DNA from: Cyclobacteriaceae bacterium
Lineage (GTDB): Bacteria > Bacteroidota > Bacteroidia > Cytophagales > Cyclobacteriaceae
DNA: 64,000 nucleotides
Direction of reading: 5' to 3'
NCBI GenBank assembly: GCA_029858965.1
Contig: JAOUDZ010000005.1
Location: forward strand, 44,947 to 108,946
A program made the translations under genes and the position numbers. The notes under the pieces are model-generated. The model ran no database searches. It was not told the origin of the DNA and was given only the letters and a program-made list of their open reading frames with translations. Each line of letters opens with the position of its first letter. Within the stretch, counting starts at the first letter, position 1. Below are positions 46,734 to 56,619 of the stretch, piece after piece.

Positions 46734-49199
46734 ATGTCAAAGAATCTTGTAATCGTTGAATCTCCCGCAAAAGCGAAGACCATTGAAGGCTACCTTGGAA
46801 AAGATTTTAAGGTAACTTCGAGCATGGGTCATATTCGCGATTTACCGAAAGGTAGCGGCGCAATAGACATTGAAAATAATTTCGAGCCAACGTATGAAAT
46901 AAGTCCCGATAAAAAGGAAATCATATCCAAACTCAAAAAACTTTCTGAAGATGCTGAGATGGTCTACCTCGCAAGTGATGAGGACCGTGAAGGAGAAGCT
47001 ATTTCCTGGCACTTGAAAGAAGCACTTGATCTTAATGATGCGAAGACCAGACGAATTGTATTTACCGAGATCACCAAAAAAGCTATTCTTAATTCGTTAG
47101 AGAATCCCCGTGGGATTGACATTGACCTTGTCAATGCGCAACAGGCTAGGCGTGTACTCGACAGGTTGGTTGGATATGAATTGTCACCGATTCTTTGGAA
47201 AAAAATCAAGACCGGGTTATCCGCTGGCCGTGTGCAGTCCGTTGCAGTGCGGTTGGTTGTAGACCGCGAACGGGAAATAAGTGACTTCAAAACCAAGTCG
47301 TCGTATAAAGTTAATGCCATATTCGAACTTGGTAATGGCAAAACACTGGTCGCCGAACTTTCTGAACGCTTTGAAAGCGAGGATGAAGCGCTTGCCTTCC
47401 TCGAGTCCTGCAAAGGAGGTACGTTTTCAATTACAGACCTGCAAACCAAGCCATTGAAGCGGACACCCGCACCACCTTTTACAACTTCAACCCTGCAACA
47501 GGAGGCGGCGCGCAAACTTGGTTTCTCTGTAATTCAGACCATGATGGTTGCCCAAAAGCTTTATGAGGCAGGAAAGATCAGTTACATGCGTACAGATTCT
47601 GTAAACCTCTCAGATGAAGCAAGAAATGGGGCAATGAATCAGATTCAGTCCGCATATGGAAAAGAATTTCATCAATCCCGTCAATTTAAAACGAAGTCAT
47701 CTTCGGCGCAGGAAGCTCACGAGGCTATACGTCCTACTGATTTCGCTGTTACAGATCCCGGAGCGGACCGTAACGGGTTGCGTTTATATGAGTTGATCTG
47801 GAAACGTGCCATTGCGTCTCAGATGGCAGATGCCTTGCTGGAGAAGACCACCGCTACCATAGGCATATCCACCACACCAAGAACATTAACGGCAACAGGT
47901 GAAGTAATCAAGTTTGAGGGCTTCCTTAAAGTGTATATGGAGTCAGGTGATGATGAGGAAGAGGAAGATAATAGTAAAGTGCTGCCGCCGCTCAATATAG
48001 GCCAGGTTTTGACACTTGATCAGCTTATCGCGAAGCAGATATTTTCCCGCCATCCACCGCGTTACACCGAAGCCAGCCTCGTGAAAAAACTCGAGGAATT
48101 GGGCATCGGTCGGCCCTCAACGTATGCACCAACAATCACCACTATTCAGAAACGAGGATATGTCGTTAAGGAAGTTCGTGAAGGTGTTGAGCGTAATTAC
48201 ACCGTACTGAAATTAAAAGACAACGTAATCGGGAAAATTGAAGAAACTGAAATTACCGGAGCGGAGAAGAATAAACTTTTCCCAACGAATACTGCCATGG
48301 TCGTCAACGATTTTCTGGTAGAACATTTTCCGGATGTAACCGACTTTTCATTTACGTCCGAAATAGAACAGGAGTTCGATGAGATTGCCAATGGTAAACT
48401 TGACTGGAAGAAGATGATCCACAACTTCTATCAGCCATTTCACAAAAAGGTTTCGCTAACGGAGAAAGTTGAGCGTTCTTCCGTCGGGAAGAACAAGGAA
48501 TTGGGCGTTGACCCGAAAACGGGTAAGATTGTATACGCTAAGCTTGGGAAGTTTGGAGCGTACGTTCAGATCGGTGAGAATCCAGATGACAATGGTGGTG
48601 AGAAACCAAAATTCGCAAGCTTACGCCCGGGACAATTCATTGAGAATATTACTATGGCCGACGCTATGGAATTATTTAAGTTGCCTCGGGATTTAGGGCT
48701 GTTCGAAGAGAAACCGGTTGTGGTTGCTATCGGTCGGTTTGGACCGTACGTATTGCACGACAAAAAGTTTGTGTCTGTACCAAAAGACCTTGATCCCTAT
48801 ACAATTCCATTCGAAAAAGCCGTTGAATTAATCGAGGCAAAACGTATAGCAGATGCCAATCGGATCATCAAGACATTCGACGAAAACCCTGATATTCAGG
48901 TTTTGAACGGCCGTTTCGGCCCCTATATTAAGGCTGGTAAAAAAAATGTAAAAATACCCAAAGGCAGGGAGCCTGCTTCTTTGACGCTAGAAGAATGCCT
49001 GGCCCTGGAAGCAATTACGCCTGAGAAAAGAGGCAGAGGAGGGTTTTCCAGACAGGCCAAGGAGGTCACACCACCGCCGGCCAAAAAATCTTCAAAGGCA
49101 CCGGCAAAAAAAACAGTAACCGCGAAGAAAAAGTCGTCAGCCAAAAAGACCGCGAAGAAGAAATCACCAGCCAAAAAGTCGGCGAAGAAAAAGAAATAA
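46734..49199 (+). CDS. topA: DNA topoisomerase I with lysine-rich tail
   Basis: An 821-residue type IA topoisomerase. The N-terminal Toprim domain reads VIVESPAKAKTIEGYLG and DEDREGEAISWH; the active-site Tyr lies in ISYMRTDSVNLSD. The C-terminal part holds topoisomerase C-terminal repeats LGKFGAYVQIG, IGRFGPYVLHD and NGRFGPYIKAG. It ends in a Lys/Ala/Ser tail of about 42 residues (PAKKSSKAPAKK, AKKTAKKKSPAKKSAKKKK). Such tails are common on TopA of Bacteroidota and Actinobacteria and help bind DNA; compare the much longer tail on the aconitase here. Confidence 0.98.
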   Translation: MSKNLVIVESPAKAKTIEGYLGKDFKVTSSMGHIRDLPKGSGAIDIENNFEPTYEISPDKKEIISKLKKLSEDAEMVYLASDEDREGEAISWHLKEALDLNDAKTRRIVFTEITKKAILNSLENPRGIDIDLVNAQQARRVLDRLVGYELSPILWKKIKTGLSAGRVQSVAVRLVVDREREISDFKTKSSYKVNAIFELGNGKTLVAELSERFESEDEALAFLESCKGGTFSITDLQTKPLKRTPAPPFTTSTLQQEAARKLGFSVIQTMMVAQKLYEAGKISYMRTDSVNLSDEARNGAMNQIQSAYGKEFHQSRQFKTKSSSAQEAHEAIRPTDFAVTDPGADRNGLRLYELIWKRAIASQMADALLEKTTATIGISTTPRTLTATGEVIKFEGFLKVYMESGDDEEEEDNSKVLPPLNIGQVLTLDQLIAKQIFSRHPPRYTEASLVKKLEELGIGRPSTYAPTITTIQKRGYVVKEVREGVERNYTVLKLKDNVIGKIEETEITGAEKNKLFPTNTAMVVNDFLVEHFPDVTDFSFTSEIEQEFDEIANGKLDWKKMIHNFYQPFHKKVSLTEKVERSSVGKNKELGVDPKTGKIVYAKLGKFGAYVQIGENPDDNGGEKPKFASLRPGQFIENITMADAMELFKLPRDLGLFEEKPVVVAIGRFGPYVLHDKKFVSVPKDLDPYTIPFEKAVELIEAKRIADANRIIKTFDENPDIQVLNGRFGPYIKAGKKNVKIPKGREPASLTLEECLALEAITPEKRGRGGFSRQAKEVTPPPAKKSSKAPAKKTVTAKKKSSAKKTAKKKSPAKKSAKKKK

Positions 49200-49387
49200 C
49201 GAAATAGGGAGAGATTCAACGTCCGCCTTAATTTATTCTTCAGGGAAGCATTCTGCTGTATGACATTGAAAGTCTAACTTTGTTCTGCGGAGTTTTAGCG
49301 CCCTTGCACAAGTAAAACAATCGCTTGCTCAATACCGGGGCGCCTTTGCGATAATTATGTAATAGAAATAACGAGGAGCTACGCACA

Positions 49388-50080
49388 ATGAAAAATCTCG
49401 TCGTACTCAGTGGAGCTGGCATCAGTGCCGAAAGTGGTATTCCAACTTTTCGTGACGCAGATGGTCTCTGGGAGGGATATGATGTTATGGACGTGGCTAC
49501 ACCTGAAGGTTGGCAACGGAATCCTGCACGTGTATTGGAATTTTATAATCAGCGTAGAAAACGGGCATTGGAAGTTAAGCCAAACCGTGGGCATGAAGTT
49601 CTGGCTGAATTGGAAAAGCATTTTGACGTTACCATTGTTACCCAAAATGTAGATAACCTTCACGAACGTGCAGGCTCAACGCATGTTATCCATCTTCATG
49701 GGAGTTTATTTGAATCGCGAAGTTCAATCGATGAGTCGTTAGTGTATCCAATTGATGGGTGGGAACTTAACCTAGGTGAAAGATGTGCAAAAGGGTCACA
49801 ACTTCGTCCCAATATTGTTTGGTTTGGAGAGATGGTACCGCTCATGGACGTAGCAGCTCAATTGGCAAGTAGCGCAGATGTATTTGTTGTTGTGGGTACC
49901 TCGATGGTAGTATACCCGGCTGCGGGCCTCATTGATTACGTTCCAATTGATACACCCAAATATGTGGTTGACCCAAAACTTCCGAATCTGTTTCATATCC
50001 CTAACGTTGTGGGAATCGAAAAAAAGGCAAGTATTGGCATGGAGGAAGTGCTGGCGGCGTTGGCAGCAAACATCTCCTGA
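49388..50080 (+). CDS. cobB: NAD-dependent protein deacylase (sirtuin) without zinc ribbon
   Basis: A 230-residue sirtuin with LSGAGISAESGIPTFRD, the TQNVDNLHERAGS NAD motif and the catalytic His104 in IHLHGSLF. The zinc ribbon that normally has four Cys is reduced: the segment RSSIDESLVYPIDG to GERCAKGSQLRPNIVWFGE has one Cys. A YxxR pair (Tyr53, Arg56 in FYNQRR) matches the acyl-pocket signature of class III desuccinylase-type sirtuins. It likely removes succinyl or related acyl groups from lysines (inference). Confidence 0.93.
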   Translation: MKNLVVLSGAGISAESGIPTFRDADGLWEGYDVMDVATPEGWQRNPARVLEFYNQRRKRALEVKPNRGHEVLAELEKHFDVTIVTQNVDNLHERAGSTHVIHLHGSLFESRSSIDESLVYPIDGWELNLGERCAKGSQLRPNIVWFGEMVPLMDVAAQLASSADVFVVVGTSMVVYPAAGLIDYVPIDTPKYVVDPKLPNLFHIPNVVGIEKKASIGMEEVLAALAANIS

Positions 50081-50155
50081 CAGGCCTTTTGAAAGACAGG
50101 CTGTTTTATTTCCAGATCTGGAGTGGTAGCTTAGTGTAATTTATTTTTGAAAAAT

Positions 50156-51796
50156 ATGTTTACCAGGGTGATATGTGTTATCGCGTTGTTTTTTGCCAGT
50201 AACTGGGCTAATGCGCAGATTGATGAGATAGTTCCTTTTACCTCGTCCAATCTTCCAATAATTGTAATCAATACGAATGGTGGCGTGATTGTGGATGAAC
50301 CGAAGATAACGGCTGATATGGGTATTGTCTACAATGGTACGGGAAGGAACAATGTGACGGATCCTTTTAACGATTTTTCCGGTACAATTGGAATCGAAAT
50401 ACGAGGATCATCATCACAATTTTTTCCAAAAAAACAATATGGCATTGAATTGAGGGATGCAACCGGAACAGGAATCAATGCTTCTCTGCTTACCATGCCG
50501 GCCGAAGAAGACTGGATCCTGTTTGCGCCCTATAATGACAAGAGCCTAATGCGTGATGCGCTTGCGTATAAGTTAGGGCGTGACTTGGGGCGGTACGCAC
50601 CCCGTACCAAGTTTTGCGAACTGGTACTGAATGATGTATACCAGGGGATTTATGTCTTGACGGAAAAAGTCAAGCGAGATGGTAACAGAGTTGATATTAA
50701 CAAACTAAACCCGGAGGAGATTGCAGGCGATGATTTGACCGGCGGTTATATTATCAAGATCGACAAGTTCACGGGGGGTGGAGGAGAGGGCTGGAATTCT
50801 GTTTATCCACCGTCGAATGTCGGCAGTCAGCAAGTCTTTTTTCAATATGAATACCCGAAAGCTAAAGATATCGTATCCGAACAGAAGGTATATATTCAAC
50901 AGTTCGTGAGCAAATTCGAAGATGTTTTAGCGAACAGTACTTTTGCGGACCCTGTCAATGGATACGCTAAATATATCGATGTAAATTCCTTCGTAGACTT
51001 CTTTATTATGCAGGAGATTACAAAAAATGTTGACGGCTACCGGTTAAGTACATTTTTGCACAAACAAAAAGACTCGGATGGAGGAAAACTGGTGATGGGG
51101 CCCATCTGGGATTTTAACCTGGGCTTCGGAAATGCCGACTATTGTACTTCAGGCAATCCGGAGGGCTTTGTACTTGACTTCAATAATCTTTGCGACGGCG
51201 ATTTTTGGTTAATTCCATTTTGGTGGAAACGACTATTGCAGGACAACGCTTTTAGGGTGAAAGTGGCAACACGTTGGTCGGAGTTGAGGACAACCAAGTT
51301 CAGGCAAGAAGTTGTACACGCATATATTGATTCTGTGGCTACGGTACTTAATGCAGAATCACAACAACGTAATTTCAGGGCGTGGAAGGTGCTGAACCGG
51401 TATATATGGCCTAACTATTACGTTGGGCCAACTTTTCAATCTGAAGTTGACTGGCTTAAGGGTTGGGTCAGCCAGCGTCTGAGTTGGTTAGATCAAAATA
51501 TGCCGTCCGTAATAACGGCGGCAGAGGAATCAGTTACGGATGAACCGAACGTCCATGCATTTCCAAATCCCTTTTCTGGACAGGTTAACTTTGAATACAG
51601 CATTCAGAAGCCTGGGAATGTAAGCCTTCGTATTTACGACGCCCTCGGTCGTTCCGTTCATGACGTTAACTTCTATCAGGACTCTCCGGGAAAATTCACA
51701 TACTCATGGGGGTTAACCGAGAACATTGGCCTGTATTACTATACGATGCAACAGAATTCGGTGATTGTGGGGAATGGCAAAATCAGTAAAAAGTAA
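50156..51796 (+). CDS. CotH-kinase-family secreted protein with T9SS sorting domain
   Basis: A 546-residue secreted protein. It has a Sec signal peptide (residues 2-19, ending ANAQ) and a CotH-like kinase core: KKQYGIELRDATG, LLTMPAEEDWILFAPYNDKSLMRDALAYKLGRDLG, VLTEKVKRDGNRVDINKL, and the GPIWDFNLGFGN metal site. The last about 80 residues are a type IX secretion C-terminal domain (HAFPNPFSGQVNFEYSI, LRIYDALGRSV, GLYYYTM). It is therefore a surface or secreted protein whose core resembles a Ser/Thr-kinase-like fold. The ATG at 50156 was preferred over an upstream TTG at 50147. Confidence 0.92.
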   Translation: MFTRVICVIALFFASNWANAQIDEIVPFTSSNLPIIVINTNGGVIVDEPKITADMGIVYNGTGRNNVTDPFNDFSGTIGIEIRGSSSQFFPKKQYGIELRDATGTGINASLLTMPAEEDWILFAPYNDKSLMRDALAYKLGRDLGRYAPRTKFCELVLNDVYQGIYVLTEKVKRDGNRVDINKLNPEEIAGDDLTGGYIIKIDKFTGGGGEGWNSVYPPSNVGSQQVFFQYEYPKAKDIVSEQKVYIQQFVSKFEDVLANSTFADPVNGYAKYIDVNSFVDFFIMQEITKNVDGYRLSTFLHKQKDSDGGKLVMGPIWDFNLGFGNADYCTSGNPEGFVLDFNNLCDGDFWLIPFWWKRLLQDNAFRVKVATRWSELRTTKFRQEVVHAYIDSVATVLNAESQQRNFRAWKVLNRYIWPNYYVGPTFQSEVDWLKGWVSQRLSWLDQNMPSVITAAEESVTDEPNVHAFPNPFSGQVNFEYSIQKPGNVSLRIYDALGRSVHDVNFYQDSPGKFTYSWGLTENIGLYYYTMQQNSVIVGNGKISKK

Positions 51797-51835
51797 ATTG
51801 TCAGGTAAACCCCTGCATTCTAAAATACTTTTGAT

Positions 51836-52606
51836 ATGCTTTTAGCGATTGATATTGGCAATTCCGATATCACCCTTGGGGTGAGAGACAACAATCAATG
51901 GACACTGGTATGGCGCATACCATCCCTGATAGATATGACCCACTTGTTTTATAGCCACAAAATTTTGGATACTTTTTTTGAAAGCGGGATTAGAAGGGAG
52001 GAAATAAAGAGTGTCGTGATCAGCAGTGTTGTTCCTGAACTTACCGACAAGGTTGCGAATGCCTCAACATCACTTTTTGGAAAAGAACCTATTGTATTAA
52101 CGCCAGCGATATACCAAAGGCTCCCGATGAAGGTATTGAATCCCTATGAAATTGGTTCAGACCTTGTTTGCAATGCATTGGCTGCCTTTGCCTATTTCAA
52201 ACGTAGTTGTGCCGTTGTTGACTTTGGCACAGCACTTACCTTCACCACAATTTCTGCTCAAAGTGAAATACTCGGGGTCTCCATCGCACCTGGTTTAAAA
52301 ACAGCGATCAAGTCGCTCTCTCAAAATACGGCACGGCTTTATGACGTTCCGCTGGAATTACCGGATTCAGTGCTGGGAAGAGGAACGGTGCATGCCATAC
52401 AGGCCGGGGTCTTAATCGGCTATGAGGGTATGGTGCGGCATATGCTTGACAGGATCAAATCGGAGATGCAGGATCCTGATTTGCCTGTAATAGCTACGGG
52501 TGGATTATCATCCATAATCCCATCCCTTAAGGAAGTTTTTACAGAAGTCGACGAGCACCTCACATTAGATGGCTTGAAGATTGCAGCTGAAATGATGACG
52601 AGGTGA
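51836..52606 (+). CDS. coaX: Type III pantothenate kinase
   Basis: A 256-residue CoaX. It starts MLLAIDIGNSDITLGV, the phosphate-1 motif of the ASKHA fold; VVDFGTALTFTTISAQSEILG is the second phosphate motif, followed by the helix APGLKTAIKSLSQ and a C-terminal VIATGGLSSIIP adenosine motif. It phosphorylates pantothenate in the first step of coenzyme A synthesis. It lies 39 bp after the CotH gene. Confidence 0.97.
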   Translation: MLLAIDIGNSDITLGVRDNNQWTLVWRIPSLIDMTHLFYSHKILDTFFESGIRREEIKSVVISSVVPELTDKVANASTSLFGKEPIVLTPAIYQRLPMKVLNPYEIGSDLVCNALAAFAYFKRSCAVVDFGTALTFTTISAQSEILGVSIAPGLKTAIKSLSQNTARLYDVPLELPDSVLGRGTVHAIQAGVLIGYEGMVRHMLDRIKSEMQDPDLPVIATGGLSSIIPSLKEVFTEVDEHLTLDGLKIAAEMMTR

Positions 52607-52727
52607 TGGTAACGATACAATTGATTGCAAGGGAACCAGATCTGTATATTTGAATTTTAAAATTGCGGTTCGGCCACCACGTTAGAATCTATTGGTCAGC
52701 AAAAGTTGTCTTGATTTTCAAGGCTAG

Positions 52728-53174
52728 TTATTTGCGTAGCAATGCACCCGACAGGGCGGCAAATCCACCAACAAGGCCGCCAATTACGGCCATGATAACG
52801 TACAATAATGACTTGCTGGGAAGCGAAAACAAGTTTGCCACCCGTACAGATAAATCGGAGGAAGTGTCTGAATCCAAAAGCCAGGCGTTGAATATCCAAA
52901 GTATTGCTATTGAGCAAAATCCTGCTAAAAAGTCCGTATTCGACTTCAGTAAATAGCCAAATGCAAAGGGCGTTATCGCAATACAATACCAAGGCAAAAA
53001 CAAAGCCAGTAGATGTGCTGAAAAGGTGATGGCTACAATTTGAATAATGAATTTCATGAACATCTGGTTTTTTTTTGCCTGCTGAGCGTCGCCGTATTTC
53101 GGCTGGCCGGATTCAAGCCAGCGTTCTTGTTCATTTGTATACACGCCAGGTTTATTCCGGATTCCCGTATACAA
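52728..53174 (-). CDS. Hypothetical small membrane protein
   Basis: Up to 148 residues with four to five hydrophobic segments from about residue 38 (MFMKFIIQIVAITFSAHLLALFLPWYCIAITPFAFG; SLLYVIMAVIGGLVGGFAALSGALL). The N-terminus contains YTNEQERWLESGQPKYGDAQQ. The frame's 5' end uses a TTG at 53174; an internal ATG (53063) lies just before the first membrane segment, so the start is uncertain. It lies 58 bp downstream of the penicillin acylase gene on the same strand. Function unknown. Confidence 0.65.
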   Translation of the reverse strand: MYTGIRNKPGVYTNEQERWLESGQPKYGDAQQAKKNQMFMKFIIQIVAITFSAHLLALFLPWYCIAITPFAFGYLLKSNTDFLAGFCSIAILWIFNAWLLDSDTSSDLSVRVANLFSLPSKSLLYVIMAVIGGLVGGFAALSGALLRK

Positions 53175-53232
53175 TCACTCATCGCATTAGTAACGTGTAT
53201 GCTATGTAATGTCCGGTAATTGATCTCCATAA

Positions 53233-55683
53233 TCATCTCTGTCTCTTGAGCTGGGTTGTGTAAAATTGTCTTTCCCTGGCATCTTCAGGCTTATGCAAAA
53301 AGAGTAATGGATAGTATTCTCCATTTGCCCAGTGGTCGACCATGTCTGTATAATGTGTGCTTCCAGGGTTGCCTGACTGTCCACCGGGGTAGACCCCCCA
53401 CATTTTTACACCTGTTTTTTCAAGACTTACAATCATCCGCCAGGAAGGACCTTTCGTGCGTGAGTTTGCATTGATGATATCATGGTTGCCACCCGTCTTA
53501 ACATGAATCCCCAACGGTTCAAGACGCATCAAGTGACCGATATAGCCGTCTTTGTAATCGGCCCACCCAGCCTTCACATTCGCATGTTCCTCTTTCCACC
53601 CTGCGATCGATGAAACGGCAATCGAAAATCCTTTTTGGATAACACTGCGGGCATCTTCTTTTTCAGGGGTAGATTGAATATCAAAGAAGCTGAGGTTGGG
53701 TTTGTCCTGCAGGAGTTTGATTGTGTTAAAGGTCGTTGGCCGTATGAGGTTAATATCTTTTCCATCCAGTTCATCCCATATTAGTGCCATGAGGTTGTCC
53801 CACCAGGCTTCATAATAGGATGCTGCCTCTGCATCTTTCGTGTTGAAGTAATCCCATGAAGAAAGTAATTGAAATGCCTCCTTCTCCGGTTGGCTGAAAG
53901 CTGTAGTATCAAGCTGGTTCAAAAAGAAGGGAAGGCTTTCTTCGGCTTTCAGATTGTAGTTGTCATTTTGCAGCTTCATCATATCCGCAGGCTGAATATT
54001 ATTCAATCCGCCAAGGATTTTGTTGATCCTTCTGTTCCGGTAAGCCTCGAAACTGGTAGCGGTAATATAATAGGGATACGTATCATCAACAGGGTATTGG
54101 TTGGCCGAACTTACAAATCCCCGCGCAGGATTTTTGTCGTTTATGTTTTGGTCGTTCGGTATAAATCCGAACCAGCCATTCGCGCTTTTGCTACCGTCCA
54201 GTACAAACTTACCTTCCATCGGTCTTCGCATAGGGTACTTGCCCTGCACGCGCATTGCGATATCCCCCGCCGCGGAAGCGAAAGCAAAGTTGCTTGCCGG
54301 TGCATCAAAATAATTGAGTGCCTCCATAAAGTCGGCGTAGTTCTGTGCCCGGTTAAGTTTGTAGAATGCAATGGCTGAACCGAAGGGGTCGTGAGAAATC
54401 CACCTAAAGGCGTATCCTTTCAGATTGTTGGTTGCATGATAATTTTCGTCGTAAGGAATAGGGCCCCAATAAGTATACAGTAAGGTATCCTCAAAAACTG
54501 GTTTTCCCCGTACCTTGAATCTCTCGATAACCTTTTTGGTATCAACCCATTGGCTATCCAATAGGTACTTGGTTCTGGAATGATCCTGAAACGTGATTGC
54601 AAACCAGTCTACCAGGTCGCGTTGTGCATTGGTAATGCTCCACGCTATAGAATCTGTACACCCGATAATAACCCCGGGAGCACCCGGCAGCGAAACGCCC
54701 ATCGTGTTTATGCCGGGTGCCTTGAGCTGGATCGCAAACCATATCGAAGGTAGGCTTAGACTCAGGTGTGGATCGCCGCATAGGATCGGGGAACCTGATG
54801 CGGTCTTCGTACCACTGACTGCCCAGTTGTTACTCCCGATAGTTGGATCAATGCCGGGTAGTTTTCGAACGGCTAACAATTCTTCGGGCAGCGCAATGGG
54901 TATGGTATCCGGAATATTGTTGCTGAAATTCCATGCATTTATTTTTTCTACAATAGGATCACCAACTGACTCATGGTCAGGGTAAAGTAATTCCACGACG
55001 TCCCATCCGAATAGTTTCAGGGCATTGGTCATTTCCATATCCTTGTCTCCCATACAAAGCGTCTGCTCCATACTTTTTTGCAGTAAGGCGCACTTTAAGG
55101 GTGACCACGGTTCAGGACGATAATCCAGGAGCTTGTATTCAAATGGTAATGTCTTGTACTGCAAGGTTTTAATAAAAGCGTTGATGCCCTCACTGTATTT
55201 TTCAACAATCAGGAGCGCATTTTGATCGCCTGCCAAAGAGGCCATAGAATTTTGAGCGGCGAAGACCATGCCTAGCCGACGTTGCCCCCGATCGTATTCC
55301 AGAAACATATCATTCGCGCCTGCGCCTGTTATTTCTGAGACTCTACCCGCGGCAGCATGGGTCTGAAATTCCATTTGCCAAAGGCGGTGCATCGCAGTAA
55401 TATAACCTTGCGCGAAATACAGGTCCATGTCATTGTCAGCGAAAATATGGGGAATGGAAAGACTATCATAAACAACTGTAACATTCTCCTTCAGGCCCTT
55501 AATATCCAGCGTGGAAGGGCCCATGAAGTCATTGGCTTCAATATTTCTCCAAAAGCCGTTGAAGGGATCCAGAAACCTGCCAATAGGTGGAATCGGCTTT
55601 TCGCCAACAACCCATCTGTTATCAAGTAGGTAGATGAGCCCTAGTGTAATGCTAAGTGAAATGATAAACTTTAATCCGCGCAT
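53233..55683 (-). CDS. Penicillin acylase family protein (Ntn hydrolase)
   Basis: An 816-residue precursor of the penicillin acylase/acylhomoserine-lactone acylase family. A hydrophobic signal anchor is at residues 4-21. The autocatalytic N-terminal nucleophile is Ser284 in IGSNNWAVSG, which after self-cleavage would separate an alpha chain (before 284) from the beta chain. The beta chain carries GDPHLSLSLPSIWF and, further on, ASNFAFASAAGDI. The family hydrolyses amide bonds of penicillins, N-acylhomoserine lactones or related compounds; the physiological substrate here is unknown. Confidence 0.93.
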   Translation of the reverse strand: MRGLKFIISLSITLGLIYLLDNRWVVGEKPIPPIGRFLDPFNGFWRNIEANDFMGPSTLDIKGLKENVTVVYDSLSIPHIFADNDMDLYFAQGYITAMHRLWQMEFQTHAAAGRVSEITGAGANDMFLEYDRGQRRLGMVFAAQNSMASLAGDQNALLIVEKYSEGINAFIKTLQYKTLPFEYKLLDYRPEPWSPLKCALLQKSMEQTLCMGDKDMEMTNALKLFGWDVVELLYPDHESVGDPIVEKINAWNFSNNIPDTIPIALPEELLAVRKLPGIDPTIGSNNWAVSGTKTASGSPILCGDPHLSLSLPSIWFAIQLKAPGINTMGVSLPGAPGVIIGCTDSIAWSITNAQRDLVDWFAITFQDHSRTKYLLDSQWVDTKKVIERFKVRGKPVFEDTLLYTYWGPIPYDENYHATNNLKGYAFRWISHDPFGSAIAFYKLNRAQNYADFMEALNYFDAPASNFAFASAAGDIAMRVQGKYPMRRPMEGKFVLDGSKSANGWFGFIPNDQNINDKNPARGFVSSANQYPVDDTYPYYITATSFEAYRNRRINKILGGLNNIQPADMMKLQNDNYNLKAEESLPFFLNQLDTTAFSQPEKEAFQLLSSWDYFNTKDAEAASYYEAWWDNLMALIWDELDGKDINLIRPTTFNTIKLLQDKPNLSFFDIQSTPEKEDARSVIQKGFSIAVSSIAGWKEEHANVKAGWADYKDGYIGHLMRLEPLGIHVKTGGNHDIINANSRTKGPSWRMIVSLEKTGVKMWGVYPGGQSGNPGSTHYTDMVDHWANGEYYPLLFLHKPEDARERQFYTTQLKRQR

Positions 55684-55828
55684 AAGGCTTCATCAAAAAC
55701 CGTTGGTGTATAGTCTTGCTGCAAATTAGGTCATATTGTGAAAGTATCGAACAAAACAGCCGGGTAAAGTTCAAAGCTTTTTCCTAATTTTCTGACAACT
55801 TCGGCAGGAAAAGATATCTTTAGGTGGT

Positions 55829-56380
55829 TTGAAACTTATATTGTCACGATATACAAGAGACCAGGTAAAAAAATCCGCCAACATCAAAGCAATTTTTTTT
55901 GATGTGGATGGTGTGTTAACCGATGGCCGGATCATTTTCGATGATACCGGAAAAGAGATCAAAAATTTTAACGTTAAAGACGGTTTAATCGTCAGTCATC
56001 TAAAAAAGGCAGGTATTATCACGGGTGTTATTTCTGGTCGGGAATCTGCTGCCACGACTAAACGCTGTGCTGAGTTGAAAGTCGATTTTTGTCACCAAGA
56101 CATTATCGATAAGATATCCGTTTTCGAAAAACTTGTTAAGCATTATAAATTAAGGAATAAGGAAGTCGCCTTCATCGGTGATGATATTGATGACTTGCCA
56201 ATTCTGCAGATCGCAGGGTTGAGTGTTTGTCCGCTGGATGCATTCGACTACATCAAAGCACATGTTGATCTCATTACCCGTACGAAAGGGGGCAACGGGG
56301 TGTTTCGGGAAGTTGCAGATCTGGTACTGGCGGCGCGAGGCGAGATGGATAGGATTTTTGGAAAATTGACCGATCGCTAA
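55829..56380 (+). CDS. kdsC: 3-deoxy-D-manno-octulosonate 8-phosphate phosphatase (KdsC-like)
   Basis: A 183-residue HAD-superfamily phosphatase. The nucleophile motif is IFFDVDGVLTDGRI, followed by NVKDGLIVSHLK, VISGRESAATTKRC, and VAFIGDDIDDLPIL. It removes phosphate from KDO-8-P for lipopolysaccharide inner-core synthesis. The frame starts at a TTG (55829) since no ATG precedes the core. No other kds genes are visible here. Confidence 0.92.
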   Translation: MKLILSRYTRDQVKKSANIKAIFFDVDGVLTDGRIIFDDTGKEIKNFNVKDGLIVSHLKKAGIITGVISGRESAATTKRCAELKVDFCHQDIIDKISVFEKLVKHYKLRNKEVAFIGDDIDDLPILQIAGLSVCPLDAFDYIKAHVDLITRTKGGNGVFREVADLVLAARGEMDRIFGKLTDR

Positions 56381-56401
56381 GAATTACTTCAACCCGTAAT
56401 T

Positions 56402-56465
56402 GGCTCCGTTAGGAGCACCCTGTCTCAAGAATATTACATGACACATAATCCGGCTCCATAGGACC
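56402..56465. repeat. Pair of degenerate GGCTCC palindromes upstream of the transposase
   Basis: GGCTCC-GTTA-GGAGC (56402-56416; a 5-bp stem) and GGCTCC-ATA-GGACC (56452-56465; imperfect) lie within the 239 bp before the broken transposase. Small GC hairpins next to a Y1 transposase suggest an IS200 end or a REP family mobilised by it. Confidence 0.5.
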
Positions 56466-56619
56466 TATCTGGGTGGCCGATTATTTCACAACATTCTGTT
56501 TTAGTTGTTAGAAGCAGTAATTAAAAAATCCAATCCATGAGCGATTGCTCTTCAGGGAAATTCGTAAATTTATCGATCACGCTCCTTCATGGAGATTACA
56601 GTAACCGTTGTACAATATT

